Part shown: in pieces, positions 1 through 7,846 of the stretch
Layout: each line of letters begins with the position of its first letter
Numbering within the stretch: the first letter of the stretch is position 1
Source of the DNA: Clostridiales bacterium
GTDB lineage: Bacteria > Bacillota > Clostridia > Christensenellales > Aristaeellaceae
DNA length: 19,443 nucleotides
Reading direction: 5' to 3'
Assembly: GCA_004556985.1 (NCBI GenBank)
Contig: SFFC01000029.1
Coordinates: 1-19,443, forward strand
Translations under genes and position numbers: made by a program
The notes under the pieces: model-generated
The model's input: the letters and a program-made list of their open reading frames with translations, nothing else
Database searches by the model: none
What the model was told of the DNA's origin: nothing

Positions 1-1
1 C

Positions 2-637
2 CAGACGATGCTCAACGCCATCCAGGAGAGCGGCTCCGGCCTGATCGGCCTGTGCTACTACGACTCCGGCGCCCGTTCCTTCTACATCACCAAGGCTGCC
101 TACGAGAAGGGCAACTTCGAAGCGGCTGACCTGTCCGGCCTGAAGATCCGCATGCAGAACAACCCGATGATGGTCCGCATGATCGAGCTGCTGGGCGGCA
201 CCGGCGTGACCGGCATCGGCGCGAACGAGGTCTACTCCTCCATCCAGACCGGCGTCGTCGACGGCGCTGAGAACAACTGGCCGACCTACCAGAACATGGG
301 TGACTATGAGGCCGCTCCGGTCTACGTGCTTGACTACCACACCCGCGTGCCGGAAATCCTCATCATGAGCGAGCTCGCTTCCATGATGGTTTCTCCGGAG
401 GATCTGGAGATCATCAAGCAGACTGCGAAGGATACCGAGGCTTTCGAGAAGGAGCAGTGGGCTCTGAAGGAGCAGTCCGCCGAGCAGATCATCCGTGACG
501 CCGGCTGCACCATCGTCGACCTGACGCCCGAGCAGCTCGCGACCTATGAAGAGAAGATGGCTCCGCTGTATGACGAGTTCGGTGCTGGCTACGAAGACAT
601 CATCGAGCAGATCAAGGCTATCGGCGAGAACTTCTGA
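2..637 (+). CDS. dctP: TRAP transporter substrate-binding protein, DctP family (5' truncated)
   Basis: This is the C-terminal part of the extracytoplasmic solute receptor of a TRAP (tripartite ATP-independent periplasmic) transporter; the reading frame is open to the window edge, so the signal peptide and first lobe are missing. About 211 residues are visible, where complete family members have about 320-340. The segment GLKIRMQNNP carries the family's conserved arginine that binds the substrate carboxylate, and VYSSIQTGVVDGAENNW matches the conserved hinge region. The VDGAENN form is common in receptors for C4-dicarboxylates, uronates and related acids, and differs from my memory of the sialic acid receptor SiaP, so the ligand is left open. 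It is followed by a stem-loop and then dctQ and dctM, which fits a three-part TRAP operon. The family call is secure; the substrate is not known. Confidence 0.92.
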   Translation, partial: QTMLNAIQESGSGLIGLCYYDSGARSFYITKAAYEKGNFEAADLSGLKIRMQNNPMMVRMIELLGGTGVTGIGANEVYSSIQTGVVDGAENNWPTYQNMGDYEAAPVYVLDYHTRVPEILIMSELASMMVSPEDLEIIKQTAKDTEAFEKEQWALKEQSAEQIIRDAGCTIVDLTPEQLATYEEKMAPLYDEFGAGYEDIIEQIKAIGENF

Positions 638-653
638 TTTTCTTGAAACAGGG

Positions 654-686
654 GGGAGAGGGGGATCTGTTTCGCCCTCTCCCTTT
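654..686 (+). terminator. Stem-loop between dctP and dctQ, probable partial terminator
   Basis: GGGAGAGGG at 654-662 pairs perfectly with CCCTCTCCC at 675-683 around a 12-base loop, followed by a short T-rich stretch (TTTCTTC). It lies 16 bases after the dctP stop codon and about 75 bases before dctQ. The T-run is interrupted, so termination is probably partial. The expected effect is more binding protein than permease, either by attenuation or by protecting the 3' end of dctP mRNA. Confidence 0.6.
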
Positions 687-761
687 CTTCAGTTTCATCA
701 GAAGTTAAGGAATCTTAACGGCGATTGACCCACAGACCTCCAAAGAAAAGGAGAAATGCGT

Positions 762-1349
762 ATGGCCAATATCCTGCGCAAAATCGATCACTGGCTGTGT
801 ACGATCCTGCTGCGCGTCGCTCAGGTTGCGATGCTCGCACTGGTCGTGATCGTCACCTACACCGTGATTGCGCGTTTTGTCTTCAATACAGGCAACTCCT
901 GGGCGGAAGAGGTTCCGCGCGTGCTGGTTGCCATCTTTGCTTTCCTCGCCTGCGCGATGGGCGTGCGCGACCATCTGCATACCTCGGTGGGCGTGCTCTA
1001 CAACCGTCTGCCTGAGGGCGGCAAGGCGCAGAAGGCGCTTGACGTCTTCACCGATATCTGCATCCTGCTGATCTCCATCTTCATGATCAAGGTCGGCGGC
1101 GACTACTGCTTCTCCCTGGCCTCCAAGGGCGGCAAGCTGCCGATGACCCAGTGGCCGGTCTGGATTCAGTATGTCTCCATTCCGATCTCCGGCTGCGTGA
1201 TGCTGTTCCACTCGATCCTGTTCCTCACCGGCGTGCTCAAGCCGGGCGACACCTTCTTCTCCGACAAGATGGACGATCCGATGGAGAAGGCGAGGGCCAT
1301 GATGAAGGCTGAGGAAGAAGCGAAAGAGAAGGGAGGCGCCAAGGCATGA
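762..1349 (+). CDS. dctQ: TRAP transporter small permease subunit, DctQ family
   Basis: This is the small membrane subunit of the TRAP transporter, about 195 residues with four predicted hydrophobic segments: roughly residues 15-40 (MLALVVIVTYTVIARFVFN), 50-70, 95-115 and 135-160. The segment SWAEEVPRVLVAIFAFLACAMG is the conserved DctQ core between helices 1 and 2. The tail is charged and rich in lysine, glutamate and alanine. Two in-frame ATG codons compete, at 756 and 762. The AAGGAG box at 748-753 is only 2 bases before the first but 8 before the second, so 762 (MANILRKID) is chosen. The gene overlaps dctM by four bases (ATGA), indicating translational coupling. DctQ is a separate gene here, unlike the fused siaQM arrangement of some sialic acid TRAP systems. 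Confidence 0.9.
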   Translation: MANILRKIDHWLCTILLRVAQVAMLALVVIVTYTVIARFVFNTGNSWAEEVPRVLVAIFAFLACAMGVRDHLHTSVGVLYNRLPEGGKAQKALDVFTDICILLISIFMIKVGGDYCFSLASKGGKLPMTQWPVWIQYVSIPISGCVMLFHSILFLTGVLKPGDTFFSDKMDDPMEKARAMMKAEEEAKEKGGAKA

Positions 1350-2710
1350 CAACCACTACTCTGGCCAGCATCGTTCTGCTGGGCGGCTTTATCGTTTTGA
1401 TGCTGCTGAAGGTGCCCGTCTCCTTCTCGCTCCTCATTTCGACAATTTGCTCCGCGCTGATCTTCAAGAGTCAGATGATCGCTGCGCTCGTCGCCAGCGG
1501 CAACATGAGCTTTGTCAGCGCCGTGGTCATTCAGCTCCAGGACGTCGTGACCAACATGGTCAAGGGCGTCGACTCGTTCAGTCTATTGTCGATTCCGTTC
1601 TTTATCCTCGCGGGCGAGATCATGGGCACCGGCGGCATCTCCGAGCGCCTGATTGCGTTTGCGAACCTGCTGGTCGGCTGGCTGCCGGGCGGCCTGGCGA
1701 TCGTCAACTGCGTGGCCTCGATGCTCTTTGGAGGCATCTCCGGCTCCGCCGTGGCGGACGTCTCCTCCCTGGGCACCATGCTCATCCCGATGATGAAGAA
1801 GCAGGGCTATGACGACGATTTCGCCGTCGGCATCACCGTCACCTCCGCCTGCCAGGGCGTTCTGATTCCGCCGAGCCACAACATGGTCATCTACGCGCTG
1901 GCTGTTTCGGGCGTTGCGTCCGTCTCCATCGCCGAGCTGTTCATGGGCGGCGCGGTTCCGGGCATCCTGCTGGGCCTGGCGCTGAGTGTTGAGTGCTACA
2001 TCCTCGCCAAGAAGCGCCATTATCCGGTCAGCGACAAGGTGCCGAAGGGCCAGCGCCTGAAGGTCGTCATTGACGGCATCCTGCCGCTGGGCACGATCAT
2101 CATCATTATCGGCGGCGTTACCGCCGGCATCTGCACCGCGACGGAAGCTGCGGCTATCGCCTGCGTGTATGCGTTCATCGTCGCGTTCTTCATCATCCGC
2201 GATGTCAAGCTCTCCGCGATGGGCGGCATTCTCAAGAATTCGCTCAAGACGCTGGCGATCGTGCTGACGCTGATCGCCTCCGCGAAGGCCTTCGCCGGCA
2301 TGATGGCGATGCTGCGCATCCCGGCCGCGATCACCAACGCGCTCATCAGCATCACGAACAACAAGTATCTGCTGCTGCTGATCATCAACGTGCTCCTGCT
2401 CGCGCTGGGCTGCGTCATGGACATGGCACCGCTCATCCTGATCATGACGCCGATCCTCGCCCCGATCTGCATCACCCAGCTGGGCATGGATCCGGTTCAC
2501 TTTGGCGCGATGCTGATCTTCAACCTGGCTGTCGGCCTGTGCACGCCGCCTGTCGGCTCCGCGCTGTTCGTCGGCTGCGCCATTGGCAAGACGCCGATCG
2601 AGCGCACGGCGAAGGACATGCTGCCGCTGTACGCGGTCATGGTCGCCATGCTGCTGCTGATCACCTATATTCCGGGGATCTCCATGCTGCTGCCGAACAT
2701 CATGCGCTAA
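1346..2710 (+). CDS. dctM: TRAP transporter large permease subunit, DctM family
   Basis: This is the large membrane subunit that carries substrate with sodium ions. The protein has 454 residues, slightly longer than the common 425-430, and is almost wholly hydrophobic with about 12 membrane segments. Family marks include FSLLSIPFFILAGEIM near residues 77-92, the SGSAVADVSSLGTMLIPMM segment near 132-150, the GVLIPPSHNMVIYA segment near 172-185, and CTPPVGSALFVGCAIG near 399-414. Its start overlaps the dctQ stop. A strong terminator follows 15 bases after the stop, so it is the last gene of the operon. Its neighbour downstream, nanK, is convergent, so there is no operon link between this TRAP system and the sialic acid genes. 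Family call secure, substrate unknown. Confidence 0.95.
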   Translation: MTTTTLASIVLLGGFIVLMLLKVPVSFSLLISTICSALIFKSQMIAALVASGNMSFVSAVVIQLQDVVTNMVKGVDSFSLLSIPFFILAGEIMGTGGISERLIAFANLLVGWLPGGLAIVNCVASMLFGGISGSAVADVSSLGTMLIPMMKKQGYDDDFAVGITVTSACQGVLIPPSHNMVIYALAVSGVASVSIAELFMGGAVPGILLGLALSVECYILAKKRHYPVSDKVPKGQRLKVVIDGILPLGTIIIIIGGVTAGICTATEAAAIACVYAFIVAFFIIRDVKLSAMGGILKNSLKTLAIVLTLIASAKAFAGMMAMLRIPAAITNALISITNNKYLLLLIINVLLLALGCVMDMAPLILIMTPILAPICITQLGMDPVHFGAMLIFNLAVGLCTPPVGSALFVGCAIGKTPIERTAKDMLPLYAVMVAMLLLITYIPGISMLLPNIMR

Positions 2711-2724
2711 GCGCATACGCAAAC

Positions 2725-2755
2725 AAGGGCCCGTCCGGTTTCGGACGGGCCTTTT
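2725..2755 (+). terminator. Rho-independent terminator after dctM
   Basis: GGCCCGTCCG at 2728-2737 and CGGACGGGCC at 2742-2751 form a perfect 10-bp GC-rich stem with a GTTT loop, followed by TTTT at 2752-2755. It ends the TRAP operon. It sits between convergent operons and could also act on the opposite strand for nanK, but there the T-run is weak (CTTGTTTG). The stretch 2756-2842 holds no further gene or clear signal. Confidence 0.9.
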
Positions 2756-2842
2756 CAGATTCCTGGCAAAGGCGTATTCTCTTCACAAAGGGGGAGAGGA
2801 TACATTCAATGCTGACGCTTCGCTGCTGGCTGGGGCGGCTGA

Positions 2843-3778
2843 TCAAACGGGGGAAGGGATGGTTTCGCAGCCTTTTTCGGCACACTGGCGCCACCACTGC
2901 GCTGCGCCGACCAGACCGGCGTCGTTGCCCAGAGCGGCGCTCTCCAGGCGGAGCTCGCGGGCAAAGCAGGGCATCACGCCCGAGAGCACGAGCCGGCGCA
3001 CCGACGAGAGCAGCAGCTCCTGCCGGCAAACCCCGCCGCCCAGCAGCACCAGCTGCGGGTTGAGCAGATGGACGAGGCTGATGATGCCCAGGGAGATATC
3101 CTCAAACCAGGCCTTAAGCAGCGCCAGCGCCTGCGGATCGCCCTGCTGCGCCAGCACGAACAGCGCTTGGCCGTCGAGCCCGGGGCGGCCCAAAGCGGCC
3201 TGCGCACGCCGCAGGAGCGCGCCCGTCGAGGCGTAGCGCTCGTAGCAGCCGCGCTGGCCGCAGGTGCAGGCCTCGCCGCCCGGATGGAGCAGCATGTGGC
3301 CGATCTCGCCGGCCAGTCCGCGGGAGCCACTGAGCAGGCGTCCCCCGGAGACAAACGCGCCGCCAACCCCCGTGCCCAGCGTGACCATCAGCACATCCGA
3401 CAGGCCGCGCGCCGCGCCGGCAGTCATCTCGCCCAGCAGGGCAGCGTTGGCGTCGTTGAGCACATGGACGGGCAGGCGGAACGCGCGCTCAAGATGCCCG
3501 CGGATGGGCGTGCCCTCGTAGCCCGGGATGCTGCCGTTGCTGCCTGCGACCGTGCCGACGGCCGCGTCGATCTGCCCCGTGGCCGAGACGGCGATGCCGG
3601 CGATCGTGGCGCCCGTCTCCTGCAGCAGCGCGCGGATAGCGCGCTCCGTCGTGACGATCAGCGGGGTCCGGTAGCCGTCGAAGCTGACGCTGACCTCGCG
3701 GCGGCAGATCAGGCGGCTCTGCCCGTCGACGAGCGCGAGCTTGAGGGCCGTGCCGCCCAGGTCAGCGGCCAGCAGCAT
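2843..3778 (-). CDS. nanK: N-acetylmannosamine kinase (ROK family)
   Basis: This enzyme phosphorylates N-acetylmannosamine to ManNAc-6-phosphate using ATP, the second step of sialic acid breakdown. The 311-residue protein is a standard ROK sugar kinase: ATP-binding DLGGT at 6-10, catalytic aspartate in LNDANAA (D109), GTGVGG at 135-140, and a complete zinc-binding motif (H161 and the CTCGQRGC cysteines at 171, 173 and 178). The start at 3778 is chosen because DLGGT then sits at the usual N-terminal position and GGAGGAG lies just upstream. A longer in-frame extension to 3850 lies inside nanE and has no support. The start overlaps the nanE end by 17 bases, so the two are probably coupled. ROK proteins include glucokinases and repressors. 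There is no helix-turn-helix here, and the nan context favours ManNAc kinase. Confidence 0.88.
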   Translation of the reverse strand: MLLAADLGGTALKLALVDGQSRLICRREVSVSFDGYRTPLIVTTERAIRALLQETGATIAGIAVSATGQIDAAVGTVAGSNGSIPGYEGTPIRGHLERAFRLPVHVLNDANAALLGEMTAGAARGLSDVLMVTLGTGVGGAFVSGGRLLSGSRGLAGEIGHMLLHPGGEACTCGQRGCYERYASTGALLRRAQAALGRPGLDGQALFVLAQQGDPQALALLKAWFEDISLGIISLVHLLNPQLVLLGGGVCRQELLLSSVRRLVLSGVMPCFARELRLESAALGNDAGLVGAAQWWRQCAEKGCETIPSPV

Positions 3779-4481
3779 GGCGCTCCTCCTCCACGGCGCG
3801 CATGAACCGCCCGGCGATCTCCAGCGGCCGCGTGATAGCCCCGCCGACAACGACGGCCCAGGCGCCGCAGCGCAGCATTTCCCGTGCCTCCTCGGGCGTG
3901 TGAATGCGTCCCTCCGCGATGACGGGGCAGGGCAGGGCTACGGCCATCTGCCGAACCAGCTCGAAGTTGGGCCCGGGGCCCTCCTGCGCGGTTTGCGGCG
4001 TATAGCCGTTCATGGTGGTGCCGACGAGGTCTGCGCCGGCGGCATAGGCGGCCTGCGCCTCGGACAGCGTGGCGCAATCCGCCATGATGATGATGCTGGG
4101 ATGTTTGCGGCGCACCTGCTGCAGAAACGCCGAGGGGGTCAGGCCGTCGCCGCGCGGGCAGTCTGTGCAGTCGATGGAGACGATGTCGGCCCCAGCCTCG
4201 AGGCATTCGTCCACCTCGCGCATCGTCATGGTGATGCGGCCCATGTAGCCGGGGTATTCGCGTTTGATCAGGCCGATGACCGGCAGGCCGGTCTCCTCCT
4301 TGATGCCGATGATGTCGCGCACGGAGCTGGTGCGGATCATCTTTGCGCCCGCCTGACGGGCCGCCCGCGCCATCAGGGGCATCACGGAGCGCTCTTTGTC
4401 GTAGAGCGGTTCGCCCGGTATGGCCTGGCAGGAGACGATCACCGTGCCGCACATGAGTTCAAACAGCTGTTCCCTGGTCAT
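3762..4481 (-). CDS. nanE: N-acetylmannosamine-6-phosphate 2-epimerase
   Basis: NanE converts ManNAc-6-phosphate to GlcNAc-6-phosphate, linking sialic acid to amino-sugar catabolism. The 239-residue protein has the full set of TIM-barrel NanE motifs: VSCQA near 16-20, LIKREYP with the catalytic lysine at 73, SIDCTDCPR at 102-110 including D104, GTTMNGYT at 154-161, VIAEGRIH with the second catalytic acid at E190, and VVGGAITRP near the end. The start at 4481 has an AAGGAGG box upstream and overlaps the nanA stop by four bases (ATGA). The frame stays open upstream of the start, but that part runs antiparallel to no conserved sequence and overlaps nanA in another frame, so it is excluded. Confidence 0.95.
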   Translation of the reverse strand: MTREQLFELMCGTVIVSCQAIPGEPLYDKERSVMPLMARAARQAGAKMIRTSSVRDIIGIKEETGLPVIGLIKREYPGYMGRITMTMREVDECLEAGADIVSIDCTDCPRGDGLTPSAFLQQVRRKHPSIIIMADCATLSEAQAAYAAGADLVGTTMNGYTPQTAQEGPGPNFELVRQMAVALPCPVIAEGRIHTPEEAREMLRCGAWAVVVGGAITRPLEIAGRFMRAVEEERHAAGR

Positions 4482-5440
4482 GCCCGATCCTCCTTTGCCG
4501 CGCCTGCGGGGCCCGGGCGGTCGTCGTATCGCTGCGCGGCCAGCACGGCGCTGTCGATCAGATGGCAGCAGCGCGCGACGGCCTGTTCGTCGCCGGGCTG
4601 CAGATTCATCAGCGGTTCGCGCACACCGCCCAGCGCCAGGCCGTGACGCTGCGCGAGGACGGCCTTGATCACCGCGTACATATTGCCCCTGGCAGAGCAG
4701 AGGGCGTAGATGATTTCGTTGATGTGAAACTGCACCGCCTGCGCGGCCGCCAGGTCGCCGCGGCGCAGCAGGGCTTCTGCGCGCAGGAAGAGCTCCGGCA
4801 TGGCCGCATAGGTGCCGCCGATGCCTGCGTCCGCGCCCATGATCCGGCCGCCGATGTACTGCTCGTCCGGCCCGTTGAAGACGGTGAAGTCCGTCCCGCC
4901 CGCCGTCTTGAACATCTGGATATCCTGCGTGGGCATGGAGGAATTCTTGACGCCGCGCACCATGGGGTTGCGCAGCATGGTCCTGAGCAGGGGCAGGGTC
5001 AGCGCTACGCCCGCAAGTTGCGGGATGTTGTAGATGATGAAGGGCGTATGCGGCGCGGCCGCGGAGATGTCGTTCCAGTATGCGGCGATGGCCTCCTCGG
5101 GCAAATGGAAGTAGATCGGCGGAATGGCGGCGATGGCGTCGACGCCGAGGCGCTCGGCGTGCGCGGCGAGGCGGCGGCTGTCGCGGGTGTTGTTGCAGGC
5201 GACGTGGCAGATCACCTTGATCCTGCCGCCCACGGCGTCCATGACGCTTTCGAGCACCTGCATGCGCTCCTCCACGTCCAGGTAGATGCATTCGCCGGAG
5301 GAGCCATTGAGGTACAGGCCCTGAACGCCCATGCGCTCAAGATGCTCCGCAAGCGCAGCGCAGCGCCGGGGGCTGATGGCTCCCTGCTCGTCATAGCAGG
5401 CGTAGAACGCCGGATAGATACCCGTGAACGGGCTGTTCAT
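4478..5440 (-). CDS. nanA: N-acetylneuraminate lyase
   Basis: This aldolase of the DapA/NanA family splits N-acetylneuraminate into ManNAc and pyruvate. The protein has 320 residues against about 297 for E. coli NanA, the excess being a C-terminal tail. The pyruvate-binding motif GSSGE is at 46-50, the catalytic tyrosine is Y137 in IIYNIP, and the Schiff-base lysine is K165 in GVKNSS. Y137 and K165 fall at the same numbers as in E. coli NanA. GADAGIGGTY at 202-211 is also conserved. An AAGGAGC box lies 10 bases upstream of the ATG. Related lyases acting on other keto acids exist, but a nanE-nanK operon directly downstream makes the sialic acid role the clear choice. Confidence 0.93.
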   Translation of the reverse strand: MNSPFTGIYPAFYACYDEQGAISPRRCAALAEHLERMGVQGLYLNGSSGECIYLDVEERMQVLESVMDAVGGRIKVICHVACNNTRDSRRLAAHAERLGVDAIAAIPPIYFHLPEEAIAAYWNDISAAAPHTPFIIYNIPQLAGVALTLPLLRTMLRNPMVRGVKNSSMPTQDIQMFKTAGGTDFTVFNGPDEQYIGGRIMGADAGIGGTYAAMPELFLRAEALLRRGDLAAAQAVQFHINEIIYALCSARGNMYAVIKAVLAQRHGLALGGVREPLMNLQPGDEQAVARCCHLIDSAVLAAQRYDDRPGPAGAAKEDRA

Positions 5441-5473
5441 GGTGGGTCAGCTCCTTGATTGGTTGATGATGGA

Positions 5474-6748
5474 TTATTCGACAAACGCGCTGCGGAAACC
5501 GATGGTGGCGCTGCCGTCATAGGTGCGGGGGTTATAGAAGTGGAGCGCATTGAGCCCTGCGCGGTCCAGAGAGCCAGCCTTGCCGCCGCGCACGGCGATG
5601 CGCTCCCCGTAGTTGCGCGCGACGAAGATGCCATCCTGATGGATGCAGGTTTCGTCGGGCACCACGCCCAGAATCTGAAGGATGCGCGGGACGGGCAGCC
5701 CCTCCTCGACCTGCAGGTCGCAGAACTGGCAGTCGAGGAAGCCCTGGTTGCCGCTAATGTGAGGGCCCAGATAGCTGCGATGGCGAATTTCCGTGCGCAC
5801 GATGGGGCGGCCCAGCAGATGATCCTCCTCCAGGCTGTCCCCGGGCACCATGCCGTCGATCTTGTAGGTGTCGAGCTCCCCGTGGGCCGCAAGGTCGCCC
5901 TTGGTGGTCAGCGCGCGCCAGTAATGGCTGTCGGGGGCGAGCATGGTCGCGGAATACACGGCGGCGGTGTTCTGGTTGATGATCTGGATTTCGCCGTTCA
6001 TCAGCCGCAGGCCGCCCACCCATTCGAACATGTTGCCGACCAGATCGGCGACGCCGGAGGGCTGATGGTTGTGATTCCAGGTCACGGGGCCGGAGCCGGC
6101 GGCCGTGCGCTGAACATCCGTCCCGTTCATCGCGGAGGGCACGCCCTTCTCCCAGGGCGCATCATAGGCGCGGCCGCGGTCCGTGTTGCCGCGGGGGCGG
6201 GTGCCCAGGCGCTTGCTCTGCTGGGCCAGGGCCATCCATTCCACGTTGGTCAGCAGATGCCAGCCGCGCCCCTTGTTGAGGCAGAAGCGCACGCCGTCGT
6301 CAAACGTGAAAAAGACGTGCGGGTCGCGCATGGGCAGCGAGTAAGCCCGGTCGCGCGCGACAAAGTTCATGTATTTGGAGACGTAGATCATCTCCTTGAT
6401 GCTCCCGTCCACGATCCAGGCGGGATGGATGCTCTCGTCGTCCCCACCGTACAGATCACACAGGCGCATCTTGGGCAGCCCGACGACGATGCTGGGCATG
6501 CCCTCGTCATCCAGCAGCACCGTGTTGGCGCCGCCGGTCATGTTCTCGACGCAGATCTTCATCTCGTCAAAGCGGTTTTCGGGCAGGCGCCCCAAGCGGC
6601 CGGAGCGCAGCTGCTCGATGGCCTCCGCGCTTTTCCGGGAGACGCAGCCGGCGCATTCGCGGCCCTCGGGGGTGTCCGGTGCGTGGAAGGAGCGCTCGGC
6701 ATACAGGCGGGCTTCCCGCTGCTCGTCGGTTTCAATATGAACGTTCAT
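5474..6748 (-). CDS. SUMF1/FGE-like C-type-lectin-fold protein without catalytic cysteines
   Basis: This 424-residue protein resembles the formylglycine-generating enzyme (SUMF1) superfamily. The C-terminal half has GWHLLTNVEWMALA at 162-175 (like the family's LPTEAEWEYA), GNMFEWV at 238-244 (GNVWEWV), AVRGG at 385-389 and IGFR at 416-419 (NIGFRCA). True FGEs have two catalytic cysteines soon after RGG; here that stretch (RGGKAGSLDRAGLNALHFY) has none, and GFRCA reads GFRSA. It is therefore unlikely to make formylglycine. The N-terminal half is not a domain I can name; MPSIVVGLPKMRLCD at 84-98 recalls phage or variable-protein relatives of this fold. A CxxC pair sits at 32-35. There is no signal peptide or membrane segment, so it is probably cytoplasmic. 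It overlaps the upstream sialidase gene by four bases and has GGGAGG before its start. Role unknown; carbohydrate binding is a guess from the fold. Confidence 0.72.
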   Translation of the reverse strand: MNVHIETDEQREARLYAERSFHAPDTPEGRECAGCVSRKSAEAIEQLRSGRLGRLPENRFDEMKICVENMTGGANTVLLDDEGMPSIVVGLPKMRLCDLYGGDDESIHPAWIVDGSIKEMIYVSKYMNFVARDRAYSLPMRDPHVFFTFDDGVRFCLNKGRGWHLLTNVEWMALAQQSKRLGTRPRGNTDRGRAYDAPWEKGVPSAMNGTDVQRTAAGSGPVTWNHNHQPSGVADLVGNMFEWVGGLRLMNGEIQIINQNTAAVYSATMLAPDSHYWRALTTKGDLAAHGELDTYKIDGMVPGDSLEEDHLLGRPIVRTEIRHRSYLGPHISGNQGFLDCQFCDLQVEEGLPVPRILQILGVVPDETCIHQDGIFVARNYGERIAVRGGKAGSLDRAGLNALHFYNPRTYDGSATIGFRSAFVE

Positions 6749-7836
6749 TTGGATTCCTCCCTGACAGGTTCATCGAGGCAGAGTCGTGCGATGCGCAGGC
6801 GCGCCAGACAGCTGCCGTCCTCAAGGCCGCCGGCGCAGTAGGCCAGCAGCAGACGGCCGGGGGCTTCCTCCAAAATGGCGGTGTAGCAGTATCCCCGGCA
6901 GGGATCGCTCTCCAGGAGCACAGGGTCATCCCAGGTCTGCCCGTCGTCCCGGCTGAGGCGCAGGGCCAGCGGCGACCGCCCGCCTGTCCAGACCCCCTGC
7001 ACCTGGGCGCTGCGCCCGTTGTACAGGGGCACGGGGTTATACAGCGCCAGCAGGGCGCCGCTTAACAGGCGCCGGACGCTCATGGGCGAAAGTGGCGACG
7101 TGAAGCGCGACGGGGCGGGCGGCGTCCAGCTCCGGCCGCCGTTGAAGGAAACCATCTCCCACTGGCTGCCCAGGTCGGTGCGCGCCCAGGCCCAGAGACG
7201 CCCGTCGCGCATCTCCAGCACGCCGGGCTCCTGCAGGCCGCTCTGGCAGGCGTCCGCAAAGGGCATGACGCCCTTGCCGGGCAGCTCGTAAAAGCTTCGC
7301 CCGTCGTCGTCGGAGCGGAAGAAGACCGCTTCGGCTCGGGCGTCAAAGAAGACGCTTCCATCCGTGCGCCGGAATTTCTTGTGCTCGGCGGCGGGGACGA
7401 GGATGCTCCCGCCGGCCAGGCGGCGGACGCGGTCGTTGTTGACGACGAAATAACCGGCGCGCGTCGTGACGGGCGCGGGAGAGGACCAGGTCTTTCCCTC
7501 GTCGCCGGAGCGGCGCAGCACCATCTCAAGCTGCGTCTGGCCGTGCCGGCGCAGGTAGAACAGGCCGATGTCCCCGTTTGCCATGCGCAGCAGCGACACG
7601 GACATCAGATTCTGCGCGCCGTCGTCGGGCGCGGGAATCAGCGGCTCAGGCGGAGAGGCCGTATCCCCGTCAAGCGTCAGCGCCCACAGCTCTGCGGCGG
7701 CGTCATCCTGAACGCTTCCTGAAAAGCGACTGTAGACGAAGAGCACGCGGCCGTCCCGCAGCGGAAGAAAGGCGCCCTCGCTGTTGCGCGGGTTGCCTGG
7801 GACGGGAGGAAGATCGAGCAAATGTTTGAGCAACAT
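6745..7836 (-). CDS. Putative exo-alpha-sialidase, BNR-repeat family, no signal peptide
   Basis: This 363-residue protein is a probable six-bladed propeller of the BNR_2/sialidase superfamily. Four Asp-box repeats are visible: SGDEGKTW at 110-117, SDDDGRSF at 175-182, SFNGGRSW at 230-237 and SRDDGQTW at 295-302. NPRNSEGAF at 15-23 occupies the place of the N-terminal arginine motif, and LQEPGVLEMRDGRLWAW near 201-217 is typical of this branch. CRGYCYTAI near 313-321 may hold the catalytic tyrosine. The protein begins directly at the propeller with no signal peptide, so it should act in the cytoplasm on imported sialosides. The gene lies between the sugar permeases and the FGE-like gene, has an AAGGAGG box and overlaps the next gene by four bases. 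The fold is confident; hydrolysis of sialic acid is inferred from context. Confidence 0.78.
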   Translation of the reverse strand: MLLKHLLDLPPVPGNPRNSEGAFLPLRDGRVLFVYSRFSGSVQDDAAAELWALTLDGDTASPPEPLIPAPDDGAQNLMSVSLLRMANGDIGLFYLRRHGQTQLEMVLRRSGDEGKTWSSPAPVTTRAGYFVVNNDRVRRLAGGSILVPAAEHKKFRRTDGSVFFDARAEAVFFRSDDDGRSFYELPGKGVMPFADACQSGLQEPGVLEMRDGRLWAWARTDLGSQWEMVSFNGGRSWTPPAPSRFTSPLSPMSVRRLLSGALLALYNPVPLYNGRSAQVQGVWTGGRSPLALRLSRDDGQTWDDPVLLESDPCRGYCYTAILEEAPGRLLLAYCAGGLEDGSCLARLRIARLCLDEPVREESK

Positions 7837-7846
7837 GGCTGCCTCC

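Noticed and set aside
2..2710. Calling the TRAP genes siaPQM because nan genes are adjacent
   Set aside because: The receptor segment does not match SiaP as I know it, DctQ and DctM are not fused, and the operons are convergent with a terminator between them.
1583..2722. Minus-strand open frame opposite dctM
   Set aside because: It is an antisense frame over an intact TRAP permease, with low-complexity His/Asp/Gln/Arg composition and no start signal.
4482..5291. N-terminal extension of nanE to 5291 that would give a 509-residue protein
   Set aside because: The extra part overlaps nanA on the same strand in another frame, is arginine-rich with no domain, while the internal ATG at 4481 has a good ribosome binding site and the family length.
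5474..6748. Active formylglycine-generating enzyme with a partner sulfatase
   Set aside because: The catalytic cysteines are missing and there is no sulfatase gene in the window.
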